Both the position numbers and the translations under genes were made by a program. DNA of 64,000 nt from Gluconobacter cerevisiae (GTDB lineage Bacteria > Pseudomonadota > Alphaproteobacteria > Acetobacterales > Acetobacteraceae). Every line of letters starts with the position of its first letter. Positions within the stretch are counted from its first letter, which is position 1. The stretch is taken from positions 434,001-498,000 of the forward strand of contig NZ_JABCQO010000001.1 of assembly GCF_015244675.1 (NCBI RefSeq), given 5' to 3'. The notes below the pieces were generated by a model, which did no database searches, was not told where the DNA came from, and worked only from the letters and a program-made list of their open reading frames with translations. Shown in pieces: positions 6,530 through 15,885 of the stretch.

Positions 6530-8530
6530 TCAGGGAGTAATGGCCAGCCGGTTATCCGAACGGTCGATATCCGGAATGACGTGATCCGGGTCGAGAGTCA
6601 CGGCCTTGAGACCGTCATGCACCGGCAGTGCGACCACAATATCGCTGCTCTGGCGCCAGGCCTCGGTCGGAATGCGGAGGTCTTCCGATTTTCCATCCGC
6701 ATAATCGGCGCGCAGGATCACCGGTAGCGGAAGCGTTCCATAATTGCGGACCTGTACGGTTGCGGGCTTTCCGGCATCGTGATGGACGTCTCCGAGCGCA
6801 TAGTCCGGGGCGGCATTGGTGAAGTACCAGCCGCGCCAGAACCATCCCAGATCCTCACCCGCTTCGCTGCTCATCAGGCGGAAAAAATCCGATGGGGATG
6901 GGTGTTTGAAAGCCCATTCCCCAATATAACGCCGAAACGCTGCGTCAAACCGCACCGGTCCGAGGATCTGTTCGCGCAGCAGTTTCAGTCCATAAGCGCC
7001 TTTGAAATACGTCACGCTATGGCGGTATTTTTCAGAAACGCCATCAGCGGCGATCATAAGCACCGGTGCATCCGGGTCAGTCAGAACCGGAACGATGTCC
7101 TGTGCAGGATTGCCGGTTTTGGGAGCGAATTCTGAATCGCGCTTGGGGGCGAACTCGCCGTTATTGAAGTGATCGGACGCATAGACATCGATGAAGGTAT
7201 TGAAGCCCTCATCCATGAAGGCGTTACGGCGTTCATCCGTCCCAACGATCATCGGGAACCAGCCATGACCCAGTTCGTGCGTCGTGATCCAGAAAAGCTG
7301 CGGGTCGCGGTCGCTGATGCCGTCAAAAACGATGCCCGGATATTCCATTCCCGCACCATGGCCGCCCAGATTGATGGCGTTCGGCCAAGGGTATTCGAAC
7401 CACTGTGACGAGAAATATTCGATGGCGTGTTTGACATAATCCGTTGAGCGGTCCCAGCCATGCGGCCCGATCCCCTCCCGCGGATAGACCGACATCGCAA
7501 GCCTCGGCACGGCATGATAGTTCGTCCAGGGCACGACCGGCGGCAGGTTGATGCGCGCGGCATCCCAAACGAAGGCTGGCGAGGCCGCGAAGGCTACATC
7601 GCGCGTGTTCCGCATGCCGTAATGCCAGGTAACCTCGCCGCTCTGCTTCAGATGGCTTTTCGGATCGGTGATGTCATCGAGCGTGCGGATCATGACGCGC
7701 GTATCGCTCTGCGCAGCTTTTGTAAGACGGTTCCGCTCGACGGGAGTCAGGACCTGTTCAGGGTTGAGGAGCGCACCAGACCCTACGAGCGTGTAGTTCC
7801 AAGGCACCGTTACGCTGTAATCAAAGCTGCCATATTCCAGAAAGAACTCCTGCCCCAGATAGGGCAGCGTGTTCCAGCCGCGACGGTCATCATAGACACT
7901 CAAGCGCGGATACCACTGCGCAACTTCATAGATATCGCCTTCGCGGGTCGGCGTAACAGCGGTACGACCACCCCACGGACCGGGAATTGTATAGTGCCAG
8001 TCGATTTTCACGAAAGCCACGCCATGCGGGTCGATCGTACGGGGCAGTGTAAGCTGCATCCGCGTGTCGGAAATCAACGGCGTGACCTCCACTTCGCGGC
8101 CACCCTGCACGACCGAAACGTGTTCGATCGTCATGCCGTCCGTATGGTCGCCGGTCATCATGTGGCTGCCGGGAATAGCACCAACGGCAGCGCGCGTGTC
8201 GGCGCGGTAGATGTTCTGATCAAGCTGAAGCCACAGGACATCCAGCGCCTCGGGGCTGTTATTGCTGTAGGTCACGGTTTCAGAGCCGTGCAGCACATGG
8301 GCCTGTGTGTCGATCCGCGAATGGATGACGTAATCCGTACGGTTCTGCCAGTATTGCGGCCCCGGAAGCCCCGCCCCCGAGCGATAAACGTTCGGAGCGT
8401 CGGGAAGGGTCAGGGGTGCGAAAACGGTGGCCGGGTCAGCGAGAGTTTTCGCAAAGGTAGGCGCAGGCAACAGGGCGGCGGGAGCGAGTACGCCTCCCAG
8501 CAGGGGAAGCAGAAAAAGGCGCACAGACAT
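6530..8530 (-). CDS. Secreted M1 family zinc metallopeptidase
   Basis: 666 residues. The signal peptide is about 27 residues long (LFLLPLLGGVLAPAALL, cleavage near PTFA). The catalytic block is HELGH (418-422) with the third zinc ligand Glu441 in NAFMDEGF, the exact M1 spacing of HExxH-18-E. A GAGMEYPG motif (393-400) corresponds to the GAMEN exopeptidase loop but with Tyr-Pro in place of the usual residues. It should cut N-terminal residues from peptides in the periplasm, or be an aminopeptidase-like protein of altered specificity. It stands alone on the minus strand and ends at a shared terminator. Confidence 0.9.
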   Translation of the reverse strand: MSVRLFLLPLLGGVLAPAALLPAPTFAKTLADPATVFAPLTLPDAPNVYRSGAGLPGPQYWQNRTDYVIHSRIDTQAHVLHGSETVTYSNNSPEALDVLWLQLDQNIYRADTRAAVGAIPGSHMMTGDHTDGMTIEHVSVVQGGREVEVTPLISDTRMQLTLPRTIDPHGVAFVKIDWHYTIPGPWGGRTAVTPTREGDIYEVAQWYPRLSVYDDRRGWNTLPYLGQEFFLEYGSFDYSVTVPWNYTLVGSGALLNPEQVLTPVERNRLTKAAQSDTRVMIRTLDDITDPKSHLKQSGEVTWHYGMRNTRDVAFAASPAFVWDAARINLPPVVPWTNYHAVPRLAMSVYPREGIGPHGWDRSTDYVKHAIEYFSSQWFEYPWPNAINLGGHGAGMEYPGIVFDGISDRDPQLFWITTHELGHGWFPMIVGTDERRNAFMDEGFNTFIDVYASDHFNNGEFAPKRDSEFAPKTGNPAQDIVPVLTDPDAPVLMIAADGVSEKYRHSVTYFKGAYGLKLLREQILGPVRFDAAFRRYIGEWAFKHPSPSDFFRLMSSEAGEDLGWFWRGWYFTNAAPDYALGDVHHDAGKPATVQVRNYGTLPLPVILRADYADGKSEDLRIPTEAWRQSSDIVVALPVHDGLKAVTLDPDHVIPDIDRSDNRLAITP

Positions 8531-8563
8531 CCGGGGCGGGCCCTCCGTTGGGTAAGTTCGATG

Positions 8564-9316
8564 TTATTCCGTTATAATATCTCCAAGCGCTCCCAGATAG
8601 GAGGCAAGATCAACTTTCAGCGGCATCAGATAGGCATTGTCGTTTTTCTGGTTCACGATACCCAGCATGCGCCGTGCAAAAGTGATGTTACCTTCAAGCG
8701 TCCCATCGTAATCACGCGGGAAAATAACGTGGTTCATGCGCTCCCAGTACCGGCGGGATTTGTCGCCCAGAACAGGCGAGATGCCCCAGAACACCGTGTC
8801 GTCCCGCAGCCAGTCCATGCAGTATTCGAGCATCGGAATGTCGAAAAGCGGCTGGGTGAAGAAGCCACAGGCCCCGGCATCGCGCTTGCGGGCGATGTTT
8901 TCGAGTTCCTGATAGGGCGCACGGCGATAGGGATCGAACACCGCATAGACCTTCAGATGCGGGGCTTCGCGGCGATAGCGTTCGATAATCTGGGCGGAGG
9001 TATTGGGATAAACCACTCGATCGCTGCCCGCAGGCGGTGGATCGCCCGCAACAACGAGAATGGAAGTCAGCTCCGACCGATCAGCACCCGGCAGCGGGGC
9101 GCCCGGAGCGATATCAGTCGCACGGACATGCGCGATCACTTCGAACGGCGTCTGTTTCACAATCAGCGATGCAGCGTCGTAACTCCGCAGATCAAAGCGG
9201 ATCAGGTCCGGGACGTTCAGCGTGCTGACCTGCGGCAGAATGTCCCGCACGGTCTGCACATCCGCCATCAGAGCTTCGGGAGTCCGTGGAACCAGTTCGA
9301 CCGAAACGCGCGTCAT
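8564..9316 (-). CDS. metF: Short methylenetetrahydrofolate reductase-like protein
   Basis: 250 residues with the MTHFR barrel pattern: the start SVELVPR, the VVAGDPP loop, [10 protein letters not shown], and [12 protein letters not shown] near 165-177, which in MetF contacts FAD/folate. Family members are usually 280-300 residues, so this is a compact version. MetF reduces 5,10-methylene-THF to 5-methyl-THF for methionine synthesis. Its start overlaps the folD stop (ATGA), and FolD handles the same folate intermediate, which supports the assignment. A different MTHFR-superfamily reductase or folate-binding protein remains possible because of the length. Confidence 0.75.
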   Translation of the reverse strand: MTRVSVELVPRTPEALMADVQTVRDILPQVSTLNVPDLIRFDLRSYDAASLIVKQTPFEVIAHVRATDIAPGAPLPGADRSELTSILVVAGDPPPAGSDRVVYPNTSAQIIERYRREAPHLKVYAVFDPYRRAPYQELENIARKRDAGACGFFTQPLFDIPMLEYCMDWLRDDTVFWGISPVLGDKSRRYWERMNHVIFPRDYDGTLEGNITFARRMLGIVNQKNDNAYLMPLKVDLASYLGALGDIITE

Positions 9317-10236
9317 GCCGAGGTTTCCGCAGAGGTTGCGGAGGATGTGGCGCGGGCAGCCTGAAGCGTGTTGTGCAGCAGACAGGCAATCGTCATTGGC
9401 CCAACGCCGCCCGGAACCGGCGTGATGTGCCCGGCGACCGGAAGCGCTTCGTCGAACGCGACGTCCCCGACCAGACGGGTCTTGCCGTTTTCCGCCGCAA
9501 CGCGGGTGATGCCGACGTCAATCACAGTCGCGCCCGGCTTGATCCAGTCCCCACGGACCAGACCGCTCTTGCCGGTCGCGACGACCAGAATATCGGCCTC
9601 GCGGGCCAGTTCCTTCGTGTTGCGGGTATGGATATGGGCGACCGTAACCGTGCAGTTTTCCTTGAGCAGAAGCTGCGCCATCGGTTTGCCGACGAGGTTG
9701 GACGCGCCGATCACCACGGCGTGCTTACCCGTCATGTCCTTGTGGACGGACTGGAGCAGCATCAGGCAGCCCAGCGGCGTGCAGGGCACGATCCCATCGA
9801 TCCCGAGCGACAGACGGCCCGCATTGACTTCACCCAGACCGTCCACGTCCTTGTGCGGTGCAATCGCGTTCGTCACGACAACCGGATCAATCTGCGCTGG
9901 CAGGGGAAGCTGGACCAGAATACCGTGAATCTTTGGATTGGTGTTGAGCTGCGCGATCAGGTCCAGCAGTTCGTCCTGCGACGTGCTCTGCGGGAGCATG
10001 TGCATGAAAGAGCGCATCCCCACGCGATGGGTCTGGATCGCCTTGTTCTTCACATAGACTTCCGACGCCGGATCGTTACCCACCAGTACGACAGCAAGGC
10101 CGGGGATCGTATTGCCCTGCTCGACGAACTTCGCCACTTCACGACCCACCTGATCGGTCAGGGCGCGGGCGATGGCCTTGCCGTCGATGATCCTTGAGGC
10201 CAGTTCGGACTGCTTCTCGGGGGACAACGTGCTCAT
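9313..10236 (-). CDS. folD: Bifunctional methylenetetrahydrofolate dehydrogenase/cyclohydrolase FolD
   Basis: 307 residues from the ATG chosen here, which has GGAG five bases upstream; an ATG at 10254 would add six residues. The catalytic Tyr-Lys pair is in [19 protein letters not shown], followed by QLPLPAQID, the [15 protein letters not shown] nucleotide-binding stretch and [16 protein letters not shown] near the C-terminus. FolD interconverts methylene-, methenyl- and 10-formyl-THF in the cytoplasm. It is translationally coupled to the MetF-like gene. A short tail rich in Ser, Ala and Thr follows the conserved end. Confidence 0.95.
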   Translation of the reverse strand: MSTLSPEKQSELASRIIDGKAIARALTDQVGREVAKFVEQGNTIPGLAVVLVGNDPASEVYVKNKAIQTHRVGMRSFMHMLPQSTSQDELLDLIAQLNTNPKIHGILVQLPLPAQIDPVVVTNAIAPHKDVDGLGEVNAGRLSLGIDGIVPCTPLGCLMLLQSVHKDMTGKHAVVIGASNLVGKPMAQLLLKENCTVTVAHIHTRNTKELAREADILVVATGKSGLVRGDWIKPGATVIDVGITRVAAENGKTRLVGDVAFDEALPVAGHITPVPGGVGPMTIACLLHNTLQAARATSSATSAETSA

Positions 10237-10319
10237 GGGCTCTCCGGATGACAACAGGCGGTCGTTTCAGTTACGCTGGCGAACGGGCCGTAACGGCTAC
10301 AGGAACTGAGGATGGTCTC

Positions 10320-11384
10320 GTGACCGACGAAATACGCAAGAACTTCGCCAGTGACAATGTTTCTCCCGCATGTCCCGCCGTTATGGACGCCATGATGCGC
10401 GCCAATGCGGGCAATGTGGGTTCGTATGGCGACGATGCGCTGAGCCGGTCCCTGAATGCGCGGTTCGGCGCAGTTTTTGAAACGGACGTCGCGGTCTTCC
10501 CGGTTGTGACAGGAACGGCGGCCAACAGTCTGGCGCTGTCCTCGCTCGTAGCGCCCTATGGCGCGGTACTGTGCGACCAGAGCGCGCATATCAACAACGA
10601 CGAAGGCGGCGCGCCTGAGTTCTTCATGCATGGTGCCAAACTCGTCACACTACCCTCCGCCGACGGTCGCATGAATGCCGAGGCCCTGCGGACGGGACTG
10701 CGGGTCAATGCGCAGGGCGGAATCCTCAAGCCCCCCATCCACGCCCTGTCCCTGACGCAGGCCACCGAATGGGGCACAGTCTATGCGCTGGAGGATCTCG
10801 CGGCGCTTTGTACCATCGCGCATGACCATGACGTTCGCGTTCATCTGGACGGCTCGCGGCTGAGCAACGCCATCGCGCATCTGGGCTGCACACCTGCTGA
10901 AGCGACGTGGAAGGCCGGGGTCGATGTGCTGTCGTTCGGCGGCACCAAATGCGGGGCCATGGCGGCGGAAGCGGTCGTGTTCTTCGTCAATGACCGCACG
11001 CGCCCTGTGCTGAAGGATTTCGAGCGTCGCATCAAGCGCGGCGGACATCTGTGGTCCAAGGCCCGTTTTCTGAGCGCGCAGCTTCTGGCGCTTCTGGAAG
11101 ACGGGCTGTGGCTGAAAAACAGCGCCCATGCCAACGCCATGGCCCAGCGCATCGTCGAAGGTCTGCGCCGTCACGCAGGTGCGCAGCTTCCCTTCGAGAC
11201 GCAGGGCAACGAAGTGTTCGTTATTCTGCCGGACCGGCTTGTCGAAGAACTGGAAGCAGCAGGATTTGGTTTCTATCGCTGGCCGACGCCGGAAGGCGTG
11301 TCGGGTACGCTCATCCGCCTCGTGCCGAGTTTTCATACGCGCATCGAAGACGTCGATGCGCTGCTGGCCGAGCTTGCCGCCTGA
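10320..11384 (+). CDS. ltaE: Low-specificity L-threonine aldolase (PLP enzyme)
   Basis: 354 residues from GTG at 10320, chosen because TGAGGA lies 7 nt upstream and because the conserved start (DEIRKNFASDNVSPACP) follows directly. PLP fold type I: the GNVGSYGDDALS loop, VHLDGSRLSNA with the cofactor aspartate, and DVLSFGGTKCGAM with the Schiff-base lysine. It cleaves threonine or allo-threonine to glycine and acetaldehyde. The serine dehydratase ATG follows its stop with no gap, so the pair forms a hydroxy-amino-acid catabolism operon. It is divergent from folD, and the glycine it makes would feed the same one-carbon pool. Confidence 0.92.
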   Translation: MTDEIRKNFASDNVSPACPAVMDAMMRANAGNVGSYGDDALSRSLNARFGAVFETDVAVFPVVTGTAANSLALSSLVAPYGAVLCDQSAHINNDEGGAPEFFMHGAKLVTLPSADGRMNAEALRTGLRVNAQGGILKPPIHALSLTQATEWGTVYALEDLAALCTIAHDHDVRVHLDGSRLSNAIAHLGCTPAEATWKAGVDVLSFGGTKCGAMAAEAVVFFVNDRTRPVLKDFERRIKRGGHLWSKARFLSAQLLALLEDGLWLKNSAHANAMAQRIVEGLRRHAGAQLPFETQGNEVFVILPDRLVEELEAAGFGFYRWPTPEGVSGTLIRLVPSFHTRIEDVDALLAELAA

Positions 11385-12743
11385 ATGATCAGCCTGTTCG
11401 ACCTGTTCAAGATCGGCATCGGGCCGTCCTCGTCCCATACCGTCGGCCCCATGCGCGCAGCGGCCCGCTTTGCGGAGAGCCTGTGGGATGCGCCGGACGT
11501 GGCTCGGCTGCGGGTAACGCTCTACGGCTCGCTCGCCTGGACGGCCCGGGGCCATGCAACGGACCGCGCAGTCATTCTGGGGTTGGCGGGAGAAAAGCCC
11601 GACACGATGGACCCGACGCTCGCAGACGGCATCGTGCACTCCGTAACACAGGCGCATCTGATCCCGTTCAACGGCCATCCCACGCCGTTCAACCCGGACA
11701 CGGACATCGTGCTCGACACCAAGACCGCCCCGCCGGTCCACCCCAACACGCTCCAGTTCGAGGCGTTTGATTCCACAGATACCCTGCTCGCCTGCGCGCG
11801 CTTCTGTTCGGTGGGCGGCGGCTTCATCGTACCGGAAGAAGTGACCGAAACCGCGACCTACGCCCAGCCCGACATGCCTTATGACTTCACCAGCGGTGCG
11901 GAGCTTCTGGAGCGCACGCAGGAGACAGGGCTCGATATCGCAGGCGTTGTTCTGGCGAATGAGCACGTATTGCGCGCCCGCGCGGAGGTCGAAGCCTATC
12001 TGGACCGGATCGTCTCCGTAATGATGGACTGCGTGGACGCCGGGCTGCACCGCTCCGGCACGCTGCCGGGGCGTCTGAACGTCCGCAGACGGGCCGCCGC
12101 GCTGTACGAACGGCTCAAGGAACAGAGCCGCAGCAACCAGCCTTCCGCGCACGGCATCATGGACTGGATCAGCCTGTTCGCCATTGCGGTGAACGAGGAA
12201 AATGCCGCCGGAGGGCGCGTCGTCACAGCGCCCACCAATGGCGCCTCGGGCGTAATCCCGGCCGTGCTGCGCTATTACCGGGAGTTCTGCCCCGAATATT
12301 CGCTCGACGGACAGCGCCGGTTTCTGCTGACGGCAGCAGCCATCGGCGGGCTGTTCAAGCTCAATGCGTCCATTTCAGGCGCGGAAGTCGGCTGTCAGGG
12401 GGAGGTCGGCGTTGCGTCCTCAATGGCGGCGGCAGGGCTGGCGGCGGCTCTGGGCGCTACGCCGCTTCAGGTGGAGAACGCTGCCGAAATCGGCATGGAA
12501 CATCACCTCGGCATGACCTGCGATCCAGTGGCCGGGCTGGTGCAAATCCCGTGCATTGAGCGCAATGCGTTCGGCGCGATCAAGGCCATCAACGCGGCCT
12601 CTCTCGCCATGCACGGCGACGGCGCGCATCATGTCTCACTCGATCAGGTCATCCGCACGATGGCCGAGACGGGACGCGACATGAACCGCCGCTACAAGGA
12701 AACGTCCCTCGGCGGTCTGGCCGTCAATTTCCCCGAATGTTGA
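11385..12743 (+). CDS. sdaA: L-serine ammonia-lyase (iron-sulphur dependent)
   Basis: 452 residues, single-chain type with fused beta and alpha domains. The start SLFDLFKIGIGPSSSHTVGP is the family signature. The alpha domain has NGASGVIPAVL and the cysteines for the 4Fe-4S cluster in SGAEVGCQGEVG and MTCDPVAGLVQIPCIERN. It deaminates L-serine to pyruvate and ammonia. Length and ending (NFPEC) match SdaA/SdaB. It lies directly after the threonine aldolase and would be made from the same mRNA. No dedicated regulator is adjacent. Confidence 0.95.
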   Translation: MISLFDLFKIGIGPSSSHTVGPMRAAARFAESLWDAPDVARLRVTLYGSLAWTARGHATDRAVILGLAGEKPDTMDPTLADGIVHSVTQAHLIPFNGHPTPFNPDTDIVLDTKTAPPVHPNTLQFEAFDSTDTLLACARFCSVGGGFIVPEEVTETATYAQPDMPYDFTSGAELLERTQETGLDIAGVVLANEHVLRARAEVEAYLDRIVSVMMDCVDAGLHRSGTLPGRLNVRRRAAALYERLKEQSRSNQPSAHGIMDWISLFAIAVNEENAAGGRVVTAPTNGASGVIPAVLRYYREFCPEYSLDGQRRFLLTAAAIGGLFKLNASISGAEVGCQGEVGVASSMAAAGLAAALGATPLQVENAAEIGMEHHLGMTCDPVAGLVQIPCIERNAFGAIKAINAASLAMHGDGAHHVSLDQVIRTMAETGRDMNRRYKETSLGGLAVNFPEC

Positions 12744-12749
12744 AACGCC

Positions 12750-13880
12750 TCATGCTGCGGCCATGAACTCCGCAATGGCGTCTGCGGCGCGTTGGGAGCC
12801 GCCCAGCAAAGGGGTGCCAAAGGTTTCCTGAAACAGACTTTCCTGCGCCGGACGATACGCCGCATGACGTTCCTGCGCACGGGCGATGGCAGGCATGAGA
12901 TCATCCAGATCCTCCACCACTTCGCCCAGCGTCCAATGCAGGAAATACGGATCATCCCGCCAGGGCAGCTTGCGCGGATTGAGGAAAACGCAGGGGCGCG
13001 GAATACCGAGAAACTCGTAAACCTGACTGCTGACATCGCCGATATAAAGCGCGGCCTGAGACGTATAAGTCATGTCCAGCATGGCGGATGACCCGGTATC
13101 GACCAGAACCTCTGGGCTGCGCTGCCGCTTGAGCTGACGTTCGCGGATACCGAACCCCTTATGGAAGGTCTTGATATGCGGCGCTACGACCAGATTGTAA
13201 TCGCTCTGGCTGGACTCACTCTGGGCCTTGAAGCCCTGAATCAGCGGCATCATCCAGCCTGATGCCGAAGTCAGCTTGCGCTGGTAGTGCGGATTATACA
13301 GCGCGAATGGACGACCGTTGCCGAACGAGATCGTTTTTTCGCGCTGTACGGCCTCGAAAACGTCGAATTTCGGATACCCTACAACCCGCGTTGTTTCCTG
13401 TTTCAGCAGACCCTTGTCCTGAAAATAGGTCTCGACCTTGGGACCGGGAACGAGCGTCAGGTCAAAGTCCCGCACCAGATGCTCGTCATTAACATAGCGG
13501 TCTCCGGCGCCATGCATGAGCAGAATGAGTTTGGGTCTCCGAAGCCCCATTTCCTTGAGCACACCGGCCGTATATTCCGTCGCCACCACCGCATCGTACT
13601 GGTTCAGTTCGGCGATGTTCTCGCGCAGCACGACCAGACGCTCCTGATCGAGGCGTCTTGCGCGCTTCAGTAGCCGGGCTTTCAGGGATTTCGGAAACGC
13701 CTTCAGTGGCAGGTCGGGAACGTCCAGCGCGCGACGGATGCGCGCAAGATGCTTCACCGTTTCGGGAAAACTGTAATACTCCACCACGTCATGACCGGGG
13801 ATTGCAGCCAGCGCGCTGGCGACGGACGCCGTATGGTAGCACTGATAGGGTTCAGCAATATAAATGAAGGCAATTTTCAT
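12750..13880 (-). CDS. CDP-glycerol glycerophosphotransferase-like glycosyltransferase
   Basis: 376 residues, GT-B fold in appearance, with no signal peptide. KLILLMHGAGDR corresponds to the HG motif and LYIGDVSSQVYEF to the [ST]DxSS motif of the CDP-glycerol glycerophosphotransferase (TagF/TagB) superfamily, with an N-terminal Rossmann-like start (KIAFIYIAEPYQCYHTASV). Such enzymes transfer polyol phosphates or sugars to wall or capsule polymers. A flippase gene is divergent 235 bp away, suggesting a small surface-polysaccharide locus. Donor and acceptor are unknown. It is convergent with sdaA, ending 6 bp from it. Confidence 0.65.
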   Translation of the reverse strand: MKIAFIYIAEPYQCYHTASVASALAAIPGHDVVEYYSFPETVKHLARIRRALDVPDLPLKAFPKSLKARLLKRARRLDQERLVVLRENIAELNQYDAVVATEYTAGVLKEMGLRRPKLILLMHGAGDRYVNDEHLVRDFDLTLVPGPKVETYFQDKGLLKQETTRVVGYPKFDVFEAVQREKTISFGNGRPFALYNPHYQRKLTSASGWMMPLIQGFKAQSESSQSDYNLVVAPHIKTFHKGFGIRERQLKRQRSPEVLVDTGSSAMLDMTYTSQAALYIGDVSSQVYEFLGIPRPCVFLNPRKLPWRDDPYFLHWTLGEVVEDLDDLMPAIARAQERHAAYRPAQESLFQETFGTPLLGGSQRAADAIAEFMAAA

Positions 13881-14115
13881 AACTGATCAAATGCGTCCTG
13901 CCTGAAAAACAGGCTGGAAACCTGTGCTTCTCGGGATTGGGGCCTTCGGAAGAAGACGGGTCGTCGCAAGATCCCGTCCGCAGAAATCCTGACACCGAAA
14001 TATGTAATATTTTCTTCATAATCCCTGACCTTTTCATGTCAAGAAACCTTCCGGGAGTGCTACAATTCGTTACTGGCATGGACAGTCTGACGGGTTTGTG
14101 GTCAGTAAGGCCCGC

Positions 14116-15426
14116 ATGTCCGGTGAACGCTCCGTTTTCAGATCCATTTTCAAAAATGTCAGCGTTCTCACCCTCGGTCGTATTGCCAATGCACTGTGCA
14201 GTTTCATCTATATTGCCGTGGCCGTCCGGGCATTGGGACTTTCCGATTTCGGACTGCTGATCCTGATCCATTCCCTGGCCTCGACCGGTTCCGTCCTGTC
14301 GCGGATGCAGTCCTGGCAAACGCTGATCCGTTTTGGCAGCGACAGCTTCAGCAGCGATGACACGGACCTCCTGCACCGGGTCGTCCATTTCTGCATCCGT
14401 CTCGACACGCTTTCGGCGGCCTTCGCCATCGTGTTCGGCCTCGTTGGCGTGCAGATCTACGGACACACCGCGGACTGGTCCGCGCATGTGCGGTTTCTGG
14501 CGGATCTGTATGTGTGCGTCAGTCCGCTGATGTATTCAGGCTGGGCAAACGGTATCCTGCGGATGGCGGGGAAATTTCACCTCGTCCCGATCATCGACAG
14601 TTGCGCCGCCATCGCCAAGACATTCGGCGTATTGCTGGGCTATGTGCTGCATTTAAAGCTCGGATATTTCCTGTTCGTCTGGGCCATGACGATCGTTATC
14701 GATTACAGCTTCTACGTTTATTATGCGCTGGACATTCTGCACCGGAAATTCAAATTCCGGTATTTCCGGGCGTTCCGGCACTGGCGCTGGCAGCTTCCGG
14801 GCATGTGGCAGTTTACGCGCGCGGCCAGCATCAACCAGACTTTGGGCAACATCTCGGGCCATGTGGCGACGCTGGTGGTCGGAACGGGTCTGGGACCGGC
14901 GGAAGCCGCCGTTTTCCGCGTCTGCCGTCAGATCGCGGACGGGATCGTCACCCCGGCGCAGCTCATCTCGCCCGTGCTCTATCCCGAACTGGTCCGGATG
15001 CGGGACCGGCAGGACTGGCGCGGTCTCAAGCGCGTAACTTGGAAAATGTTCGGCGTTCTGGGCGCATTATCCTGCGTGCTTCTGCTGCTGTCCGCTTTCT
15101 TTGGATCAACGATTTTCCGCTTCCTGCTGCATGTCCATGTGCATCACACCTCGCTCTATATTTCCATCATGCTGCTGGCGGCCGTGTTCAGCCTGTTGGT
15201 CATTCCACTGGAACCGCTGCTGATCGTCGTGGGGCATGTGAAGTTCCTCATGACCAACCGCACCGCCGTTATGGCGGTCTATTTCCCGGCGCTCTATGTC
15301 CTGACGCGGCATTTCGGCCTCGCGGGCGCCTGCCTGTCGACGGCGGCGTGTAATGCGACGATCCTGCTGTCGCAGATGCTGGGCGTCTGGTTCTTCTACG
15401 ACCGGATCGGCAAGGCGGAGCGCTGA
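14116..15426 (+). CDS. Polysaccharide/lipid-linked sugar flippase (Wzx-like, MATE/MOP superfamily)
   Basis: 436 residues from ATG at 14116, preferred because AAGG lies 5 nt upstream; a GTG at 14098 would add six residues with no visible ribosome site. About 12 hydrophobic helices are visible, beginning with LGRIANALCSFIYIAVAVRALG, the typical first helix with the ALG.SDFG-like turn of O-antigen flippases. It would move an undecaprenyl-linked glycan across the inner membrane. It is divergent from the CDP-glycerol-transferase-like gene. No polymerase (Wzy) gene is nearby. Confidence 0.8.
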   Translation: MSGERSVFRSIFKNVSVLTLGRIANALCSFIYIAVAVRALGLSDFGLLILIHSLASTGSVLSRMQSWQTLIRFGSDSFSSDDTDLLHRVVHFCIRLDTLSAAFAIVFGLVGVQIYGHTADWSAHVRFLADLYVCVSPLMYSGWANGILRMAGKFHLVPIIDSCAAIAKTFGVLLGYVLHLKLGYFLFVWAMTIVIDYSFYVYYALDILHRKFKFRYFRAFRHWRWQLPGMWQFTRAASINQTLGNISGHVATLVVGTGLGPAEAAVFRVCRQIADGIVTPAQLISPVLYPELVRMRDRQDWRGLKRVTWKMFGVLGALSCVLLLLSAFFGSTIFRFLLHVHVHHTSLYISIMLLAAVFSLLVIPLEPLLIVVGHVKFLMTNRTAVMAVYFPALYVLTRHFGLAGACLSTAACNATILLSQMLGVWFFYDRIGKAER

Positions 15427-15433
15427 TCCCGGA

Positions 15434-15766
15434 TCAGTGCAGAAGATGCGTGGCGTGGGAAGAATGATGGAAAAGAGCGTATCCCGTCACGGCTGCTTCC
15501 ACAAAAACCAGTTCCAGAACGATCAGCACCTTCTTGCGGGTTGAAAGCGCCCTGAAGCGGGTCTTGATCTTCGCCTCGTCTCCCGTCGCAGCCCATACGA
15601 TAGCACCAACCCAGCCAGCGACCGTCCAGCCGGCACTCAGATTGATCACGAACGCCTCACGCCAATGAACCTTGCGCGTGCAAAGCGCAATGATCGTCGG
15701 CAGGAAGACAATCGCCATTCCCACGAGAACAACACTGGAAACAACCGCCACAGTGATTAGGTGCAT
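15434..15766 (-). CDS. Superinfection immunity family small membrane protein
   Basis: 110 residues with two or three membrane helices (about 3-28, 42-60 and 83-100). The stretches FLPTIIALCTRK and INLSAGWTVAGWVGAIVWA follow the pattern of the Imm_superinfect family (PF14373), named after phage T4 Imm, which blocks DNA entry of related phages. Many bacterial members are chromosomal with no proven function. It stands between the flippase (convergent, 7 bp) and an HtrA gene, with no phage genes around. Whether it confers immunity is unknown; the family match rests on two motifs. Confidence 0.6.
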   Translation of the reverse strand: MHLITVAVVSSVVLVGMAIVFLPTIIALCTRKVHWREAFVINLSAGWTVAGWVGAIVWAATGDEAKIKTRFRALSTRKKVLIVLELVFVEAAVTGYALFHHSSHATHLLH

Positions 15767-15831
15767 GGCATGACAGTCCCGGCTTGGGTGAAAGCCCGAC
15801 AGTATTTCGGATTCGATACGAAAACAAACAT

Positions 15832-15863
15832 AAAAAAGGCGGGAAGGTTTGACCCTTCCCGCC
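15832..15863 (-). terminator. Intrinsic terminator of the htrA-type gene
   Basis: On the minus strand a perfect 10-bp stem (GGCGGGAAGG / CCTTCCCGCC) with a 6-nt loop is followed by six T. It begins 23 bp after the protease stop codon. Confidence 0.88.
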
Positions 15864-15885
15864 TCTTCTGGTTCTGACGTAACCC

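Noticed and set aside
7460-9364. 634-codon plus-strand frame across the M1 peptidase and MetF-like genes
   Set aside because: Antisense to two well-supported genes, crosses their junction, and has no recognisable domain.
10650-12152. 500-codon minus-strand frame opposite ltaE and sdaA
   Set aside because: Spans two conserved plus-strand enzymes; composition typical of an antisense shadow.
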